Assembly (NCBI RefSeq): GCF_900167075.1 | Contig: NZ_FUWH01000003.1 | Location: 479,833-543,832, forward strand | Direction of reading: 5' to 3' | DNA length: 64,000 nt | DNA from: Sediminibacterium ginsengisoli | Lineage (GTDB): Bacteria > Bacteroidota > Bacteroidia > Chitinophagales > Chitinophagaceae | In this document: positions 1-9,485 of the stretch, piece by piece | Layout of the letters: each line of letters starts with the position of its first letter | Numbering within the stretch: position 1 is the first letter of the stretch | Notes under the pieces: generated by a model | Databases searched by the model: none | Told to the model about the DNA's origin: nothing | Seen by the model: only the letters and a program-made list of their open reading frames with translations | Translations under genes and position numbers: made by a program

Positions 1-1688
1 TGGATAAACTCCGGTTACAGGCCACAGCACAGCTGCTGAGCGGCCGCCGTGATATTATTGTGGTGGCGAGCGTAAGCTGCATCTATGGTATGGGTAACCC
101 TACCGAGTATGAAAACGGGATCATCCGTATCAGCAAGGGAGAGGTGCTTTCCAGGCAGGGATTCCTGCACAACCTCGTGAATATATTATATAACCGGAGC
201 CAGGTAGACTTCACACGCGGCACATTCCGGGTAAAAGGAGATACGGTTGATATCAACCTGCCCTATGTGGATTATGGCTACCGCATCACTTTCTTCGGCG
301 ATGAAATTGAAGAAATTGAAACCATCGATCCGGGCACAAGCAAGCGCATCAGTAAAATGGATAATGCTGCTATTTTCCCGGCCAATCTTTACATCGCACC
401 CAAAGACATTATTCACGATGTAATGGCCGAGATCCAGGATGAAATGATGGCGCAGCACGAATATTTTAAAAGTATCGGCAAATACCAGGAAGCAGAACGG
501 ATCAAAGAACGCGTGGAATATGACCTTGAAATGATCCGTGAACTGGGCTATTGTAACGGTATCGAAAACTATTCCCGTTTCTTCGACCGTCGCCGGCCAG
601 GTACAAGACCTTTCTGCCTGCTTGATTACTTTCCCAAGGATTTTTTATGTGTGATCGATGAAAGCCACCAGACCATTCCCCAGATCGCGGGTATGTATGG
701 CGGCGACCGGAGCAGGAAACTGGTACTGGTAGAATATGGCTTCCGTTTGCCGAGCGCCATTGATAACCGGCCGCTTAATTTCAACGAGTTTGAAAACCTG
801 ACCGGACAGACCATTTTTGTAAGCGCCACACCCGGCGATTATGAACTTGAAAAAACCGGAGGTGTGGTGGTGGAACAGGTGGTTCGTCCTACAGGCCTGC
901 TCGATCCGCCGATAGAAGTACGTCCGAGTGTAAACCAGATCGACGATCTGCTGAATGAAATTGACAAGCGGGTAAAAAAAGGCGACCGGGTGCTGGTAAC
1001 CACGCTTACCAAAAGAATGGCGGAGGAAATGGACAAATACCTGGCCCGGATTCATATCAAATCGAAATACATCCATAGTGAAGTAGATACGCTGGAGCGG
1101 GTGGAGATCCTCCGCGACCTGAGGCTGGGTGTAATAGATGTGCTGGTAGGTGTTAACCTGCTACGGGAAGGCCTTGACCTGCCGGAAGTGTCGCTGGTAG
1201 CGATCCTAGACGCCGATAAGGAAGGCTTTTTAAGGAATGAGCGCTCCCTGACGCAGACGGCAGGCCGTGCGGCACGGAATGTAGACGGACTGGTCATATT
1301 TTATGGCGATACTATTACCATGAGCATGCAGCGAACGATCGATGAAACAGCGCGCCGCCGGGAAAAGCAGATCGCCTATAATCTGGAACACGGCATTACA
1401 CCGCGTACGGTAACCAAGAGCAAGGAACAGGTTTTTGCCCAGACATCGGTGCTGGATATCAAGGGTTATGATCCGTCAGACCCCCATGCGCTTCATACCG
1501 AAGAGCCGTTCGCAAATAAGGTGGCAGAAGAACAGGAAGTGTATAAAACCATCCCGCAGCTGGAAAAAGCCATCGGAAAGACCAAAAAAGAGATGGAGAA
1601 GGCAGCCCGCGACCTGGATTTCATCGAAGCGGCACGCCTGCGCGACGAAATGTTCAGGCTGCAGAAAGACCTGGAAGCCATGAAATAA
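1..1688 (+). CDS. uvrB: UvrB, excinuclease ABC subunit B (5' end missing)
   Basis: This is the C-terminal part of the UvrB helicase-like subunit of nucleotide excision repair, which takes damaged DNA from UvrA and recruits UvrC. The reading frame is open from base 3, so the gene starts before the window. Visible family features are VASVSCIYG near the start, the helicase motifs GVNLLREGLDLPEV and QTAGRAARN, and a C-terminal UVR domain (about the last 40 residues, ending FRLQKDLEAMK) that contacts UvrC. The ATP-binding P-loop lies upstream of the window. No frameshift is seen. Identification is secure. Confidence 0.97.
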   Translation, partial: DKLRLQATAQLLSGRRDIIVVASVSCIYGMGNPTEYENGIIRISKGEVLSRQGFLHNLVNILYNRSQVDFTRGTFRVKGDTVDINLPYVDYGYRITFFGDEIEEIETIDPGTSKRISKMDNAAIFPANLYIAPKDIIHDVMAEIQDEMMAQHEYFKSIGKYQEAERIKERVEYDLEMIRELGYCNGIENYSRFFDRRRPGTRPFCLLDYFPKDFLCVIDESHQTIPQIAGMYGGDRSRKLVLVEYGFRLPSAIDNRPLNFNEFENLTGQTIFVSATPGDYELEKTGGVVVEQVVRPTGLLDPPIEVRPSVNQIDDLLNEIDKRVKKGDRVLVTTLTKRMAEEMDKYLARIHIKSKYIHSEVDTLERVEILRDLRLGVIDVLVGVNLLREGLDLPEVSLVAILDADKEGFLRNERSLTQTAGRAARNVDGLVIFYGDTITMSMQRTIDETARRREKQIAYNLEHGITPRTVTKSKEQVFAQTSVLDIKGYDPSDPHALHTEEPFANKVAEEQEVYKTIPQLEKAIGKTKKEMEKAARDLDFIEAARLRDEMFRLQKDLEAMK

Positions 1689-1800
1689 ACCCTGTACAGC
1701 GCAGTCTTTCTGCCGGGAGAATGCTATATTAGCAACAGGAAACAGCAGTTATTGCTTTTTTCGTATCCTGTTATAAATGCCCATTGAGATGCAAATGATA

Positions 1801-2205
1801 ATGAAAAGAAGTATCGCAATTGTTCTGTTCTGCTGCCTTGCGGTAGTATTTACGGGTTGTGGTAAAGGGGGTGGTGGAGGAACTTCCACACCTGAGGAAG
1901 AAAACCTGAGTGTAAAACTCAACACAGATAACCCCGCCAAATCTATTTCCAGCTCACATACGTTTACGGTAGAAGTGCTCAGCAAAATGCCTTCATCCGG
2001 TGTTAAGGTAAATGTGAACGTAAAAAGAGAAGATAACAGCGTGGGTGTTTATTCTACGGAATACACTACTACAGCGGCTGTTTCAACCGTAACCATATCC
2101 GGATTACCCATGGGCCAGGTTTATTGCGTGGCAACAGTAACCGTTACTTCCGTAACCAAACCCGCCAATACCTGGACCGGAAGTTTCCGGGTATTGTGGA
2201 AATAA
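1801..2205 (+). CDS. Small predicted lipoprotein, unknown function
   Basis: The protein has 134 residues from ATG 1801. In-frame ATGs at 1777, 1789 and 1795 exist, but 1801 gives a clean signal peptide, MKRS followed by a hydrophobic stretch and the lipobox FTGC (Cys20). The mature N-terminus is glycine-rich (GKGGGGG), a flexible linker common in Bacteroidota surface lipoproteins. The rest is Ser/Thr/Val-rich with alternating beta-like pattern and could be an Ig-like fold; that is inference. No family was recognised. A hairpin terminator follows at 2278. Confidence 0.7.
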   Translation: MKRSIAIVLFCCLAVVFTGCGKGGGGGTSTPEEENLSVKLNTDNPAKSISSSHTFTVEVLSKMPSSGVKVNVNVKREDNSVGVYSTEYTTTAAVSTVTISGLPMGQVYCVATVTVTSVTKPANTWTGSFRVLWK

Positions 2206-2277
2206 TCGCGAAACGGATTAAACTGGCATAATTTTTTCAGGTCTATACCCCGCAGACAGATCCGGGGGGATCTTCTT

Positions 2278-2307
2278 AAAAAGCGAATCAATTATGGTTC
2301 GCTTTTT
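2278..2307 (+). terminator. Rho-independent terminator after the lipoprotein gene
   Basis: Arms AAAAAGCGAA and TTCGCTTTTT flank a 10-base loop and end in a T run. It lies 70 bp after the stop at 2205 and before the ECF sigma gene. Confidence 0.7.
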
Positions 2308-2366
2308 CTATTCCGGGCAACCTTTCATCCGGCAATGGCATTTGTTATCTTGCATCAAGCAATCCG

Positions 2367-2918
2367 ATGGAATTACAACAACTGCTGAAAGAATGCCGGC
2401 AGGGCAGCATTACTGCCCAGAAATACCTGTTCGACAGGTATTCTACTCCCTTTTTTCTTTTATGCAGACGTTATATGAAAACGGACGCTTCTGCAGAGGA
2501 AATGCTCATGAACGGGTTTCTCAAAGTATTCGGCAACCTGGCAGCATTTGAATATACGAGCGAAATGGCATCCGTGGCCTGGATGAAAAGGATCATGGTG
2601 AACGAGTGCCTGCAGGAACTGCGGAAAAAGAACAGTTTCCTGGTTACAACAGACCTTGCCGCAGCAGACGCCCGGATTCCCGAAGAAGCCATCAGCAACC
2701 TGAGCGCCGCGGAGATCTTCAGGCTGATCGGCGGTTTGCCAACGGGTTACCGCACGGTATTCAACCTGTACGTAATGGAGGGGATTTCCCATAAAGAGAT
2801 CGCGGGCCTGCTCGGTATAACAGAAGGAACGAGCAAGTCGCAGTTGAGCAAGGCAAGGGCCATGCTGCAGCAATTGTTAACCCAAAAAGAGATGTATGTC
2901 AAACGAAAAAGCAGATGA
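2367..2918 (+). CDS. ECF-family RNA polymerase sigma-70 factor
   Basis: A 183-residue extracytoplasmic-function sigma factor, directing RNA polymerase to a special promoter set when released by its partner. Region 2 is seen at about residues 10-85 (YLFDRYSTPFFLLCRRYMK, then the AEEMLMNGFLKVF helix) and region 4 at about 120-175, with a helix-turn-helix around GISHKEIAGLLGITEGTSKSQLSKAR. Its last 23 bp overlap the next gene, so the two are translationally linked. Such pairs in Bacteroidota usually control an outer-membrane or stress function; the downstream secreted protein is the obvious local target. Confidence 0.92.
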   Translation: MELQQLLKECRQGSITAQKYLFDRYSTPFFLLCRRYMKTDASAEEMLMNGFLKVFGNLAAFEYTSEMASVAWMKRIMVNECLQELRKKNSFLVTTDLAAADARIPEEAISNLSAAEIFRLIGGLPTGYRTVFNLYVMEGISHKEIAGLLGITEGTSKSQLSKARAMLQQLLTQKEMYVKRKSR

Positions 2919-3615
2919 GCTGATGCGCGACAGGCTTTCTGGTCTCGGCGAACTGCCGGAAGGCATTCATTTCAACGCCGGCGATACCTGGAACCGGCTG
3001 GAAGCGCAGTTGAAGCCACATACAAAAAAACGACGTATTGTTTTGCTGAGGGTTGCTGCATTGCTGGCTATAACCGGAGGAAGCCTGGTATGGGTCCAGC
3101 ATGCACCGCAAAAGATCACCCCGGTTGCGGGAGAAATAACAACTGCCGCACCTGTCAATATCCAGCCACAGCTCATTCATAAAAAGCAGGAAGCAGTAAC
3201 AGACCTGCCCGAAAATGAAAATGATATAAAAAAACATACAGCAGCCGTTGCCGCAACACAAGCCCGTATGGATACAACAGCAATGAACAACCCGGCACCA
3301 GTTGCAGTGAATGCGGAAACGGCCGGAACGAAGCCGCCGGAAATGGTACCGCACACAGGCTTACCGCCGGCTGCTTCCCTGATCATGCCGCCTGAGAAAA
3401 AAACAAAACCTGTTCCGGGCCCGCGGTTCCGCATTGTACATGTGAATGAATTATCTGCACTGGCCGCTGTTCAGCCGGAGATCGATATTCCCGTTTTGCG
3501 GAAAACGCTGCCGTTTACGGTTGAAACAACCACACCGGTATCGCCTGACTTTGCGGAGCAACCCGGATTATTGAAGAAAAAAACGAAAGTGACCAGCCTT
3601 TCCGATCAACCATAA
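2896..3615 (+). CDS. Single-pass membrane protein, putative anti-sigma factor
   Basis: The protein has 239 residues. A charged cytoplasmic N-terminus (about 1-48, MSNEKADELMRDRLSGLGEL and a TWNRLEAQL helix) is followed by one membrane segment (about 49-67, VLLRVAALLAITGGSLVWV) and a long Pro/Thr/Ala-rich periplasmic region. It overlaps the ECF sigma gene by 23 bp. The layout is that of Bacteroidota proteins encoded beside ECF factors, so a role in holding the sigma factor inactive is likely, but no zinc-binding anti-sigma motif is visible. The function is inferred from context. Confidence 0.6.
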   Translation: MSNEKADELMRDRLSGLGELPEGIHFNAGDTWNRLEAQLKPHTKKRRIVLLRVAALLAITGGSLVWVQHAPQKITPVAGEITTAAPVNIQPQLIHKKQEAVTDLPENENDIKKHTAAVAATQARMDTTAMNNPAPVAVNAETAGTKPPEMVPHTGLPPAASLIMPPEKKTKPVPGPRFRIVHVNELSALAAVQPEIDIPVLRKTLPFTVETTTPVSPDFAEQPGLLKKKTKVTSLSDQP

Positions 3616-3622
3616 TATTGCA

Positions 3623-4771
3623 ATGAGACGATTATTACTACTGCTTTCCATTTGTGCCGGCTCTGTTGTGCTGAATGCCCAGAATGTGACTTACGGGTAT
3701 AATCCGCCCAAAATTTCCGAAACGATCTTCAACTCCCCCAAACCGCGTGGCTATTCCAATAATTTCGATTTCCTGCTCCCGAAAGGCAACCGGATGGTAT
3801 TTGAAATGTCTGCCATTTACCAGCTTCGTTACCTGCCCGATCTCGACTCGCTGCTTGTACAGGTGCACCAAAAGCTTGCACCGCTGAAAGACAGCCTGAG
3901 TGATCCGCTTTCAACAAAAAGGGTAGACGTGGTTTGTGAAGGCAAAACCGATAAGATCCGGATCACCACGCATCAGCCACCGGCTGATTATTTCGCATAC
4001 AACAACGGCGAGCTTTCCCAGCTGAAAACCGACCAGGATACTTTACGTATTACTTTATTCGCCGATTCGGTCATGTCTTACCAGCCAACCGGCAGCTTCA
4101 AAAAAGGCAGGGCTTATGCGGTGATGTTCATTCTTAATAATATCGAAGACATTGCCACATTCGAGCCCGGCTACCTGATGAAAAACGTGCATGAACTGTT
4201 GCTGGCCGATATGGCAAAACAACTGGAGCGCAACCCGAAAACAAACGCCTACACCCGTTACTACGGCATTTACGATTTTGTACAACACAAACGCATTTCT
4301 CCATACAGGGTGGAAAATTATGCATGGGCAAGACCGTTTGGCTGGGAACCGGTGATAGCTGCCGGTATGCAATATGCCCGCGGCACCTGGCTGGCCTCTG
4401 CGGCACTGGGGATCAAGCTGTTTAAAACGTATTCTTACGGCCGGTCCGAGTGGCGTTTACTCTGGGAACCCTATTTCTTTTTCTCGAAAGACGCTGCCAA
4501 TAAACTACTTACAGACCGGAATGATTTCGTGACGCTCCGTTACCAGTTCCGTTACCAGCGCGAAGGGGCGGGAAGTGCAGTTGTTGCCTATACCAATATG
4601 TCGTTCGGTTACCTCGTAAGGCGCCAGGGCGACTGGCTGGATCCGAATACTAAAAAGTTGTCCATCGGCGGGTTATTATCCGGTGTAGCCGTTCTTGAGC
4701 CCGAATTACTTTTTACAGGGTTCTTCAAACAAGTAAGCCCATCGCTGAAATTGTCGGTTACGATTCAGTAG
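3623..4771 (+). CDS. Secreted protein of unknown function in the ECF sigma cluster
   Basis: A 382-residue exported protein with a signal peptide (MRRLLLLLSICAGSVVLNAQ, cleavage expected after AQ). It starts 8 bp after the putative anti-sigma gene and probably shares its operon. The last third is rich in aromatic residues and short alternating strands (WRLLWEPYFFF, LRYQFRYQREG), which could form an outer-membrane barrel, but no family was recognised. It is the best local candidate for a target or sensor partner of the ECF system. Confidence 0.6.
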   Translation: MRRLLLLLSICAGSVVLNAQNVTYGYNPPKISETIFNSPKPRGYSNNFDFLLPKGNRMVFEMSAIYQLRYLPDLDSLLVQVHQKLAPLKDSLSDPLSTKRVDVVCEGKTDKIRITTHQPPADYFAYNNGELSQLKTDQDTLRITLFADSVMSYQPTGSFKKGRAYAVMFILNNIEDIATFEPGYLMKNVHELLLADMAKQLERNPKTNAYTRYYGIYDFVQHKRISPYRVENYAWARPFGWEPVIAAGMQYARGTWLASAALGIKLFKTYSYGRSEWRLLWEPYFFFSKDAANKLLTDRNDFVTLRYQFRYQREGAGSAVVAYTNMSFGYLVRRQGDWLDPNTKKLSIGGLLSGVAVLEPELLFTGFFKQVSPSLKLSVTIQ

Positions 4772-4860
4772 ATAACTGTAAACGGGTTGTCTTTACGTTG
4801 TGTTGTACGGCGATGCAGGTATAATTTTCTTGCTTAACTTACCTGCTCATTTACATACTT

Positions 4861-7800
4861 ATGAGAAAAACGATCCTATTGTGCATGGCCGTGCTCTCCG
4901 GCCTGCAGATTTTCGCGCAGCAGAATCCCAGCTGGATGCGCTACAGCGCCATCTCTCCCGATGGCAAAACCATCGTATTTACCTATAAAGGAGACCTGTA
5001 CCGTGTGCCGGCTGCCGGTGGTAATGCTGTGCCGCTCACCCTGCATGAAGCGCATGATTTTATGCCGGTATGGAGCCATGATGGCAAGTCTATCGCATTT
5101 GCCAGCGACCGTTACGGCAATTTCGATGTGTTTGTGATTCCTGCTGACGGCGGTGAAGCAAAACGTGTAACCTATCATTCAGCGGCAGAATATCCGTATG
5201 AATTTTCTGCAGACGACAAAAGTATCCTGTTCGGGTCTTCGCGTATGGATCTTGCCAGCAACAGAACATTCCCGACGGGATCCCAGCCGGAGCTGTATAA
5301 AGTATCCGTGAACGGCGGTCGCGTAGAACAGGTACTTTCAACGCCTGCAGAAGATGTGAAGCTGAGCCGGAATGGACAATATCTCATCTATCACGATAAA
5401 AAAGGCGGGGAGAACACCTGGCGCAAACACCAGACATCGGCAATTGCACGGGATATCTGGGTATATGATACCAAAGCGGGCACGCATAAAAAAATAACCA
5501 GCTTTACCGGGGAGGACAGAACACCGGTGTTCACAGATAACGATAAGGCATTTTACTATCTCAGCGAAGAAAGCGGATCCTTCAATGTACATAAAATGAG
5601 TGTTGATGGTGGCAAATCGCAGCAGATCAGCACGTTTAAAAAACACCCGGTGCGGTTCCTCAGCGTAGCCGGTGATGGTACATTATGTTACAGCTACGAT
5701 GGAGAACTCTACACCCAGAAAGCGAATGGCAAACCACAGAAAGTAGCAGTTGCCATTACAGCCGATGCACGCAGCAATAACGAAAAAGTAGTTCCGGTTA
5801 ACAGCGGTGCACGCGACCTCGCCGTATCGCCCAACGGAAAAGAAGTGGCATTCATTGTACGCGGCGAAGTATTTGTAAGCAGTGTGGAAGGTGGCGTAAC
5901 CAAACGAATCACCAATACACCCGAACAGGAAAGAATGGTAAGTTTTTCGCCCGACGGCAAAACATTGCTTTATGCCTCGGAGCGCGGCAACAGCTGGAAG
6001 ATCTTCGAAACAAAGATTGTAAGAGAAGAAGAACCCTATTTCTACGCATCCACACTCCTGAAAGAAACACCGGTGGTTGTGAACGAGAAAGAAAATTATC
6101 AGCCGGTATATTCGCCCGATGGCAAAGAGATCGCGTATATCGAGAACAGGATGACGCTACGTATCTATAACAAAGCGTCCAAACAGACACGAACGATCTT
6201 AACCGATAAGGAATTATTCTCCATGGGTGATAATGACCAGTATTTCCAGTGGAGCCCCGACAGCAAATGGATCCTCTTCGATTATGCCGTTCCGGGAATT
6301 GCGCCGGGCGAAGTAGGCCTGGTACAGGCCGATGGAAAAGGCAAAGTGATCAACCTTACCGAAAGCGGGTTTAACGACAGCCGTGCAAAATGGATCATGG
6401 GCGGAAAAGCAATGCTGTGGTTCAGTAACCGTGATGGTCTGAAATCGGTAGCACAAAGCGGCGGGGCACAAAGCGATGTATATGCGCTGTTCTTTACACA
6501 GGACGCGTTTGATCGTTTCAAACTGAGCAAAGAAGATGCCGCACTGCTGAAAGATGTAGAAGATAACAAAGCCAAAGCAGATACCTCGAAGAAGAAAGAA
6601 GTAAAGAAAGACAGTGTTGTGATCGACTGGGATGCGCTTACCACACGTAAAACCAAACTCACCATTCACTCTTCGTCTCTCAGCGATGCACTGGTGAGCA
6701 AAGACGGCGAGAACCTTTACTACCTCGCACGTTTTGAAAAGGGCACCAATCTCTGGACCACCAATCTTCGTACAAAAGAAACAAAAATGCTGCTCACGCT
6801 GAATGCCGGCGGCGGAAGCCTGGTATGGGACAAAGACCAGAAATACATGTTCCTTTCTACGGATGGAGGTATTTCAAGGATCGATCCGAATGTAGGCAAA
6901 CGAGACTTTGTAAGCATCAACGGCGAAATGCTGCTGAATGTAGCCGCAGAAAGACAATTCATGTTTGAGCACGTATGGCGCAGAACAAAAGAAACATTCT
7001 ACACTGCCAGCATGCATGGCGTTAACTGGGACAGCTACAAGGCAGATTATGAAAAATACCTGCCGCATATCGGCAATAATTACGAGTTCTCCGAAATGCT
7101 GAGTGAATTACTGGGTGAACTGAATGTAAGCCACAGCGGATCGAGCTACAGTAATTTCAGTTCCGGCGGCGATGCTACGGCTTCGCTGGGCGCGTTTTAT
7201 GACCAGTCGTATAAAGGCGCCGGCGTTAAGATCGAAGAGATCATTAAAGATGGTCCGCTGGATAAAGCAGCCATCAGCATCAAACCCGGCATGATCATCG
7301 AAGCGATAGATGGTGAGGCGATCACCGCCGACAAAGACCTGGCCCAATACCTCAACCGCAAGGCAGGCAAACTGACATTGCTGAGCGTACTGGACGGAAC
7401 AACTAAAAAAGAGATCACCATTAAACCGGTATCACTGGGCGAAGAAAACGGTTTACTGTACAAACGCTGGGTGAAAAAGAACCAGGATGAAGTGGATAAA
7501 CTGAGTAATGGCGAGCTTGGCTATGTACATATTCCGGGCATGAACGACGGCGCTTACCGAACCACTTACGAAGAAGTAATGGGCAAATATGCAGGGCGGA
7601 AAGGTATTGTGATCGATACCCGTTTCAACGGCGGCGGCGACCTGGTTGCGGACCTCGCTATGTTCCTGAGCGGCAAGAAATTCATGGACTACACAACAGA
7701 TAACAGGAGTAATGGTTATGAACCAAACTTCCGCTGGACCAAGCCAAGCATTTCTCTCGCCAACGAAGCGAATTACAGCGATGGACATTGTTATGCATAC

Positions 7801-8064
7801 ACTTACCAGGAACTGAAGCTGGGTAAACTGGTAGGTATGCCGGTGCCCGGAACCTGCACATTTGCAGGTTGGGAATCGCTGCAGGACAACAGTGTACGCT
7901 GGGGTGTTCCGCCACTGGGCTGTAAGGATATGAAAGGCCAGTACCTGGAAAACCACCAGACAGAACCAGATATTAAACTGATGAACGAATATGATGTAGT
8001 GATCAAAGGGAAAGATCAGCAGCTGGAAGCGGCGGTAAATGCGCTGCTGAAAGAGATTAAATGA
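4861..8064 (+). CDS. Tricorn-like S41 serine protease, exported
   Basis: A 1067-residue protease with a signal peptide ending in FAQ. The N-terminal half holds PD40/WD40-like beta-propeller repeats (SPDGKTIVF, SPNGKEVAF, SPDGKTLLYAS, SPDGKEIAYIE). A PDZ-like domain follows around residues 780-860, then the S41 core (GIVIDTRFNGGGDLV). The tricorn tetrad appears conserved: Ser757-His758 (in NVSHSG), Ser973 (in NYSDG) and Glu1030 (before NHQTEPD). Their spacing closely matches Thermoplasma tricorn S745/H746, S965 and E1023. In the archaeon it degrades oligopeptides downstream of the proteasome; here the signal peptide suggests a periplasmic or secreted peptidase. A terminator follows at 8086. 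Confidence 0.93.
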   Translation: MRKTILLCMAVLSGLQIFAQQNPSWMRYSAISPDGKTIVFTYKGDLYRVPAAGGNAVPLTLHEAHDFMPVWSHDGKSIAFASDRYGNFDVFVIPADGGEAKRVTYHSAAEYPYEFSADDKSILFGSSRMDLASNRTFPTGSQPELYKVSVNGGRVEQVLSTPAEDVKLSRNGQYLIYHDKKGGENTWRKHQTSAIARDIWVYDTKAGTHKKITSFTGEDRTPVFTDNDKAFYYLSEESGSFNVHKMSVDGGKSQQISTFKKHPVRFLSVAGDGTLCYSYDGELYTQKANGKPQKVAVAITADARSNNEKVVPVNSGARDLAVSPNGKEVAFIVRGEVFVSSVEGGVTKRITNTPEQERMVSFSPDGKTLLYASERGNSWKIFETKIVREEEPYFYASTLLKETPVVVNEKENYQPVYSPDGKEIAYIENRMTLRIYNKASKQTRTILTDKELFSMGDNDQYFQWSPDSKWILFDYAVPGIAPGEVGLVQADGKGKVINLTESGFNDSRAKWIMGGKAMLWFSNRDGLKSVAQSGGAQSDVYALFFTQDAFDRFKLSKEDAALLKDVEDNKAKADTSKKKEVKKDSVVIDWDALTTRKTKLTIHSSSLSDALVSKDGENLYYLARFEKGTNLWTTNLRTKETKMLLTLNAGGGSLVWDKDQKYMFLSTDGGISRIDPNVGKRDFVSINGEMLLNVAAERQFMFEHVWRRTKETFYTASMHGVNWDSYKADYEKYLPHIGNNYEFSEMLSELLGELNVSHSGSSYSNFSSGGDATASLGAFYDQSYKGAGVKIEEIIKDGPLDKAAISIKPGMIIEAIDGEAITADKDLAQYLNRKAGKLTLLSVLDGTTKKEITIKPVSLGEENGLLYKRWVKKNQDEVDKLSNGELGYVHIPGMNDGAYRTTYEEVMGKYAGRKGIVIDTRFNGGGDLVADLAMFLSGKKFMDYTTDNRSNGYEPNFRWTKPSISLANEANYSDGHCYAYTYQELKLGKLVGMPVPGTCTFAGWESLQDNSVRWGVPPLGCKDMKGQYLENHQTEPDIKLMNEYDVVIKGKDQQLEAAVNALLKEIK

Positions 8065-8085
8065 TCGATTATATAATAAATAAGG

Positions 8086-8116
8086 AAGCCGCAGATGATA
8101 TATCTGCGGCTTTTTG
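8086..8116 (+). terminator. Rho-independent terminator after the tricorn-like gene
   Basis: An 11-bp stem (AAGCCGCAGAT with ATCTGCGGCTT, 5-base loop) is followed by TTTG, 22 bp after the stop at 8064. Confidence 0.85.
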
Positions 8117-8186
8117 TTTTCATAAATTCTATAAATCAATCAGTTAAATAGAAAGAGCACAGGAACGGGAAAAAAAATTACAACTA

Positions 8187-8235
8187 TTGCGCAAGCAATT
8201 GCTTTCCTATTTATATTTGCAAGCACTTACTTGCA
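8187..8235 (+). promoter_or_regulatory. Promoter and palindrome cluster before the ArsR-type regulator
   Basis: A Bacteroidota -7 element TATATTTG is seen at 8212-8219. Three dyads surround it: TTGCGCAA (8187-8194), AGCAATTGCT (8194-8203) and TGCAAG-N6-CTTGCA (8218-8235), the last just before ATG 8240. This is consistent with autoregulation by the small winged-helix protein, which is inference. Confidence 0.5.
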
Positions 8236-8239
8236 TAAT

Positions 8240-8605
8240 ATGGAAGCACGCAGAGATGTTTTTCAGGCCATCGCGGATCCGACACGCAGGGCCATTATAG
8301 GAATGGTTGCAAAGCAGCCGGTGAATGTAAATGCCATCGCAGAGCAGTTCGATCATACGAGGCAGGCTATTTCCCTGCATCTGAAGATCCTTTCAGAATG
8401 TGGCTTGCTGAACATCCGCAAAGAGGGCCGTGAACGCTATTGTGAAGTAAAACTGGAAAAGCTGAATGAAGTATATGAGTGGGTGGAAGAATACCATAAA
8501 CTCTGGACGGGCCGGATGAAATCACTTAAAAGATTTATTGAGCAGGAAGAATTGCAGGCCGCGAAACGCACGCCAGCAAAAAAAGGAAAAGCAGGCAGGA
8601 AATGA
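8240..8605 (+). CDS. ArsR-family winged-helix regulator (AHSA1-linked type)
   Basis: A 121-residue DNA-binding repressor-type protein. Residues 5-85 form the ArsR fold, with VFQAIADPTRRAIIGMV and the recognition region HTRQAISLHLKILSECGLL. It lacks the CxCxxC metal site of arsenic sensors. This subgroup is typically encoded next to an AHSA1/SRPBCC protein, as here (8825). ATG 8240 is preferred over TTG 8231 because MEARRDVFQAIADPTRR matches the family start. The Lys/Arg-rich C-terminal tail is unusual but common in short regulators. Confidence 0.88.
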   Translation: MEARRDVFQAIADPTRRAIIGMVAKQPVNVNAIAEQFDHTRQAISLHLKILSECGLLNIRKEGRERYCEVKLEKLNEVYEWVEEYHKLWTGRMKSLKRFIEQEELQAAKRTPAKKGKAGRK

Positions 8606-8824
8606 TCAATGAGGGATAGTGGCTCCCGGATTCAATAACCGGCTACAAATAACAGGGGGTTCTTACGGACTGGAGTTCAGAAGCAGATTGAGAACGACAA
8701 AAGCTGCGCTGAGCCCCCTCCGGGAGACAGCAGCGGAAGCTATCAATACATCAGCCATCCATTGATGGAAATCTGTCTGCCAGGAGACCCAATGAACTAA
8801 AATCAATCAATAAAAAATAAAACC
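8606..8824. other. Intergenic spacer between the ArsR and AHSA1 genes
   Basis: No convincing ORF, RNA or terminator was found in these 219 bp. The sequence is mixed in composition until a short AT-rich run directly before ATG 8825. Confidence 0.4.
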
Positions 8825-9304
8825 ATGGAAAATGTAATCAGTAACAAGGAAGTTCTCATAGAAGAAACTTTTAACGCCAGTGTTGAACGCGTTTTCAATG
8901 CATGGACGGATCCCCAAAAACTAATGCAATGGTATGCCCCCGACGGATGCACCATTCATTTTAAAGAACTGGAAATTAAAACCGGCGGCCGCTTTCATTC
9001 CTGCATTTCCAACCCGCAGTTCGGCGACTGCTGGTGTATCGGTGAATACAAAGAGATTATTCCCAATAAGAAGCTCGTATTTACCATGGAGAATGCGGAT
9101 GAAAACGGTAATCCCATCAATCCTGCAGATATTGGCATGGATGCCGACTGGCCGGGAAAAACAATGGTTACTGTAACCTTTATTGCGGAAGGTGAAAAAA
9201 CAAAACTGCAACTCAGGCAAACTGTTTCGGAAGAGTTAGCGAAGAAAACGGGGGCATATCCGAGTTGGTTGCAGATGTTAAGGAAGCTGGATGAAGTAAT
9301 TTAG
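8825..9304 (+). CDS. AHSA1/SRPBCC-family ligand-binding-fold protein
   Basis: A 159-residue protein of the activator-of-Hsp90-homologue-1-like family, part of the START/Bet v 1 helix-grip fold that binds hydrophobic ligands in a central cavity. Typical features are the start ISNKEVLIEETFNASVERVFNAWTDPQKLMQWY, the central GGRF strand and the C-terminal helix near WLQMLRKLDEVI. No biochemical role is known for most members. Pairing with the ArsR-type gene 220 bp upstream is a recurring arrangement, which suggests shared regulation. A hairpin at 9326 follows the stop. Confidence 0.9.
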   Translation: MENVISNKEVLIEETFNASVERVFNAWTDPQKLMQWYAPDGCTIHFKELEIKTGGRFHSCISNPQFGDCWCIGEYKEIIPNKKLVFTMENADENGNPINPADIGMDADWPGKTMVTVTFIAEGEKTKLQLRQTVSEELAKKTGAYPSWLQMLRKLDEVI

Positions 9305-9325
9305 AACCGCACAATACATCAAAAT

Positions 9326-9357
9326 GAATCCCTGAACGGCTACTCGTTCAGGGATTC
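9326..9357 (+). terminator. Hairpin terminator after the AHSA1 gene
   Basis: A 13-bp perfect stem (GAATCCCTGAACG with CGTTCAGGGATTC, 6-base loop) is followed by a weak T-rich tail. A second hairpin, TCCCGTA-N5-TACGGGA, lies at 9392-9410. Confidence 0.7.
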
Positions 9358-9485
9358 TTAATTTCTGCTAAGCCCTTACTACGCTACGGGTTCCCGTAAA
9401 AAATACGGGATCGAAAGAAGTAGGTTGCAGTCCTGAATCCATTTCATTTTGATGGGTTAACTGATCATTACTAAAACAACCAACC

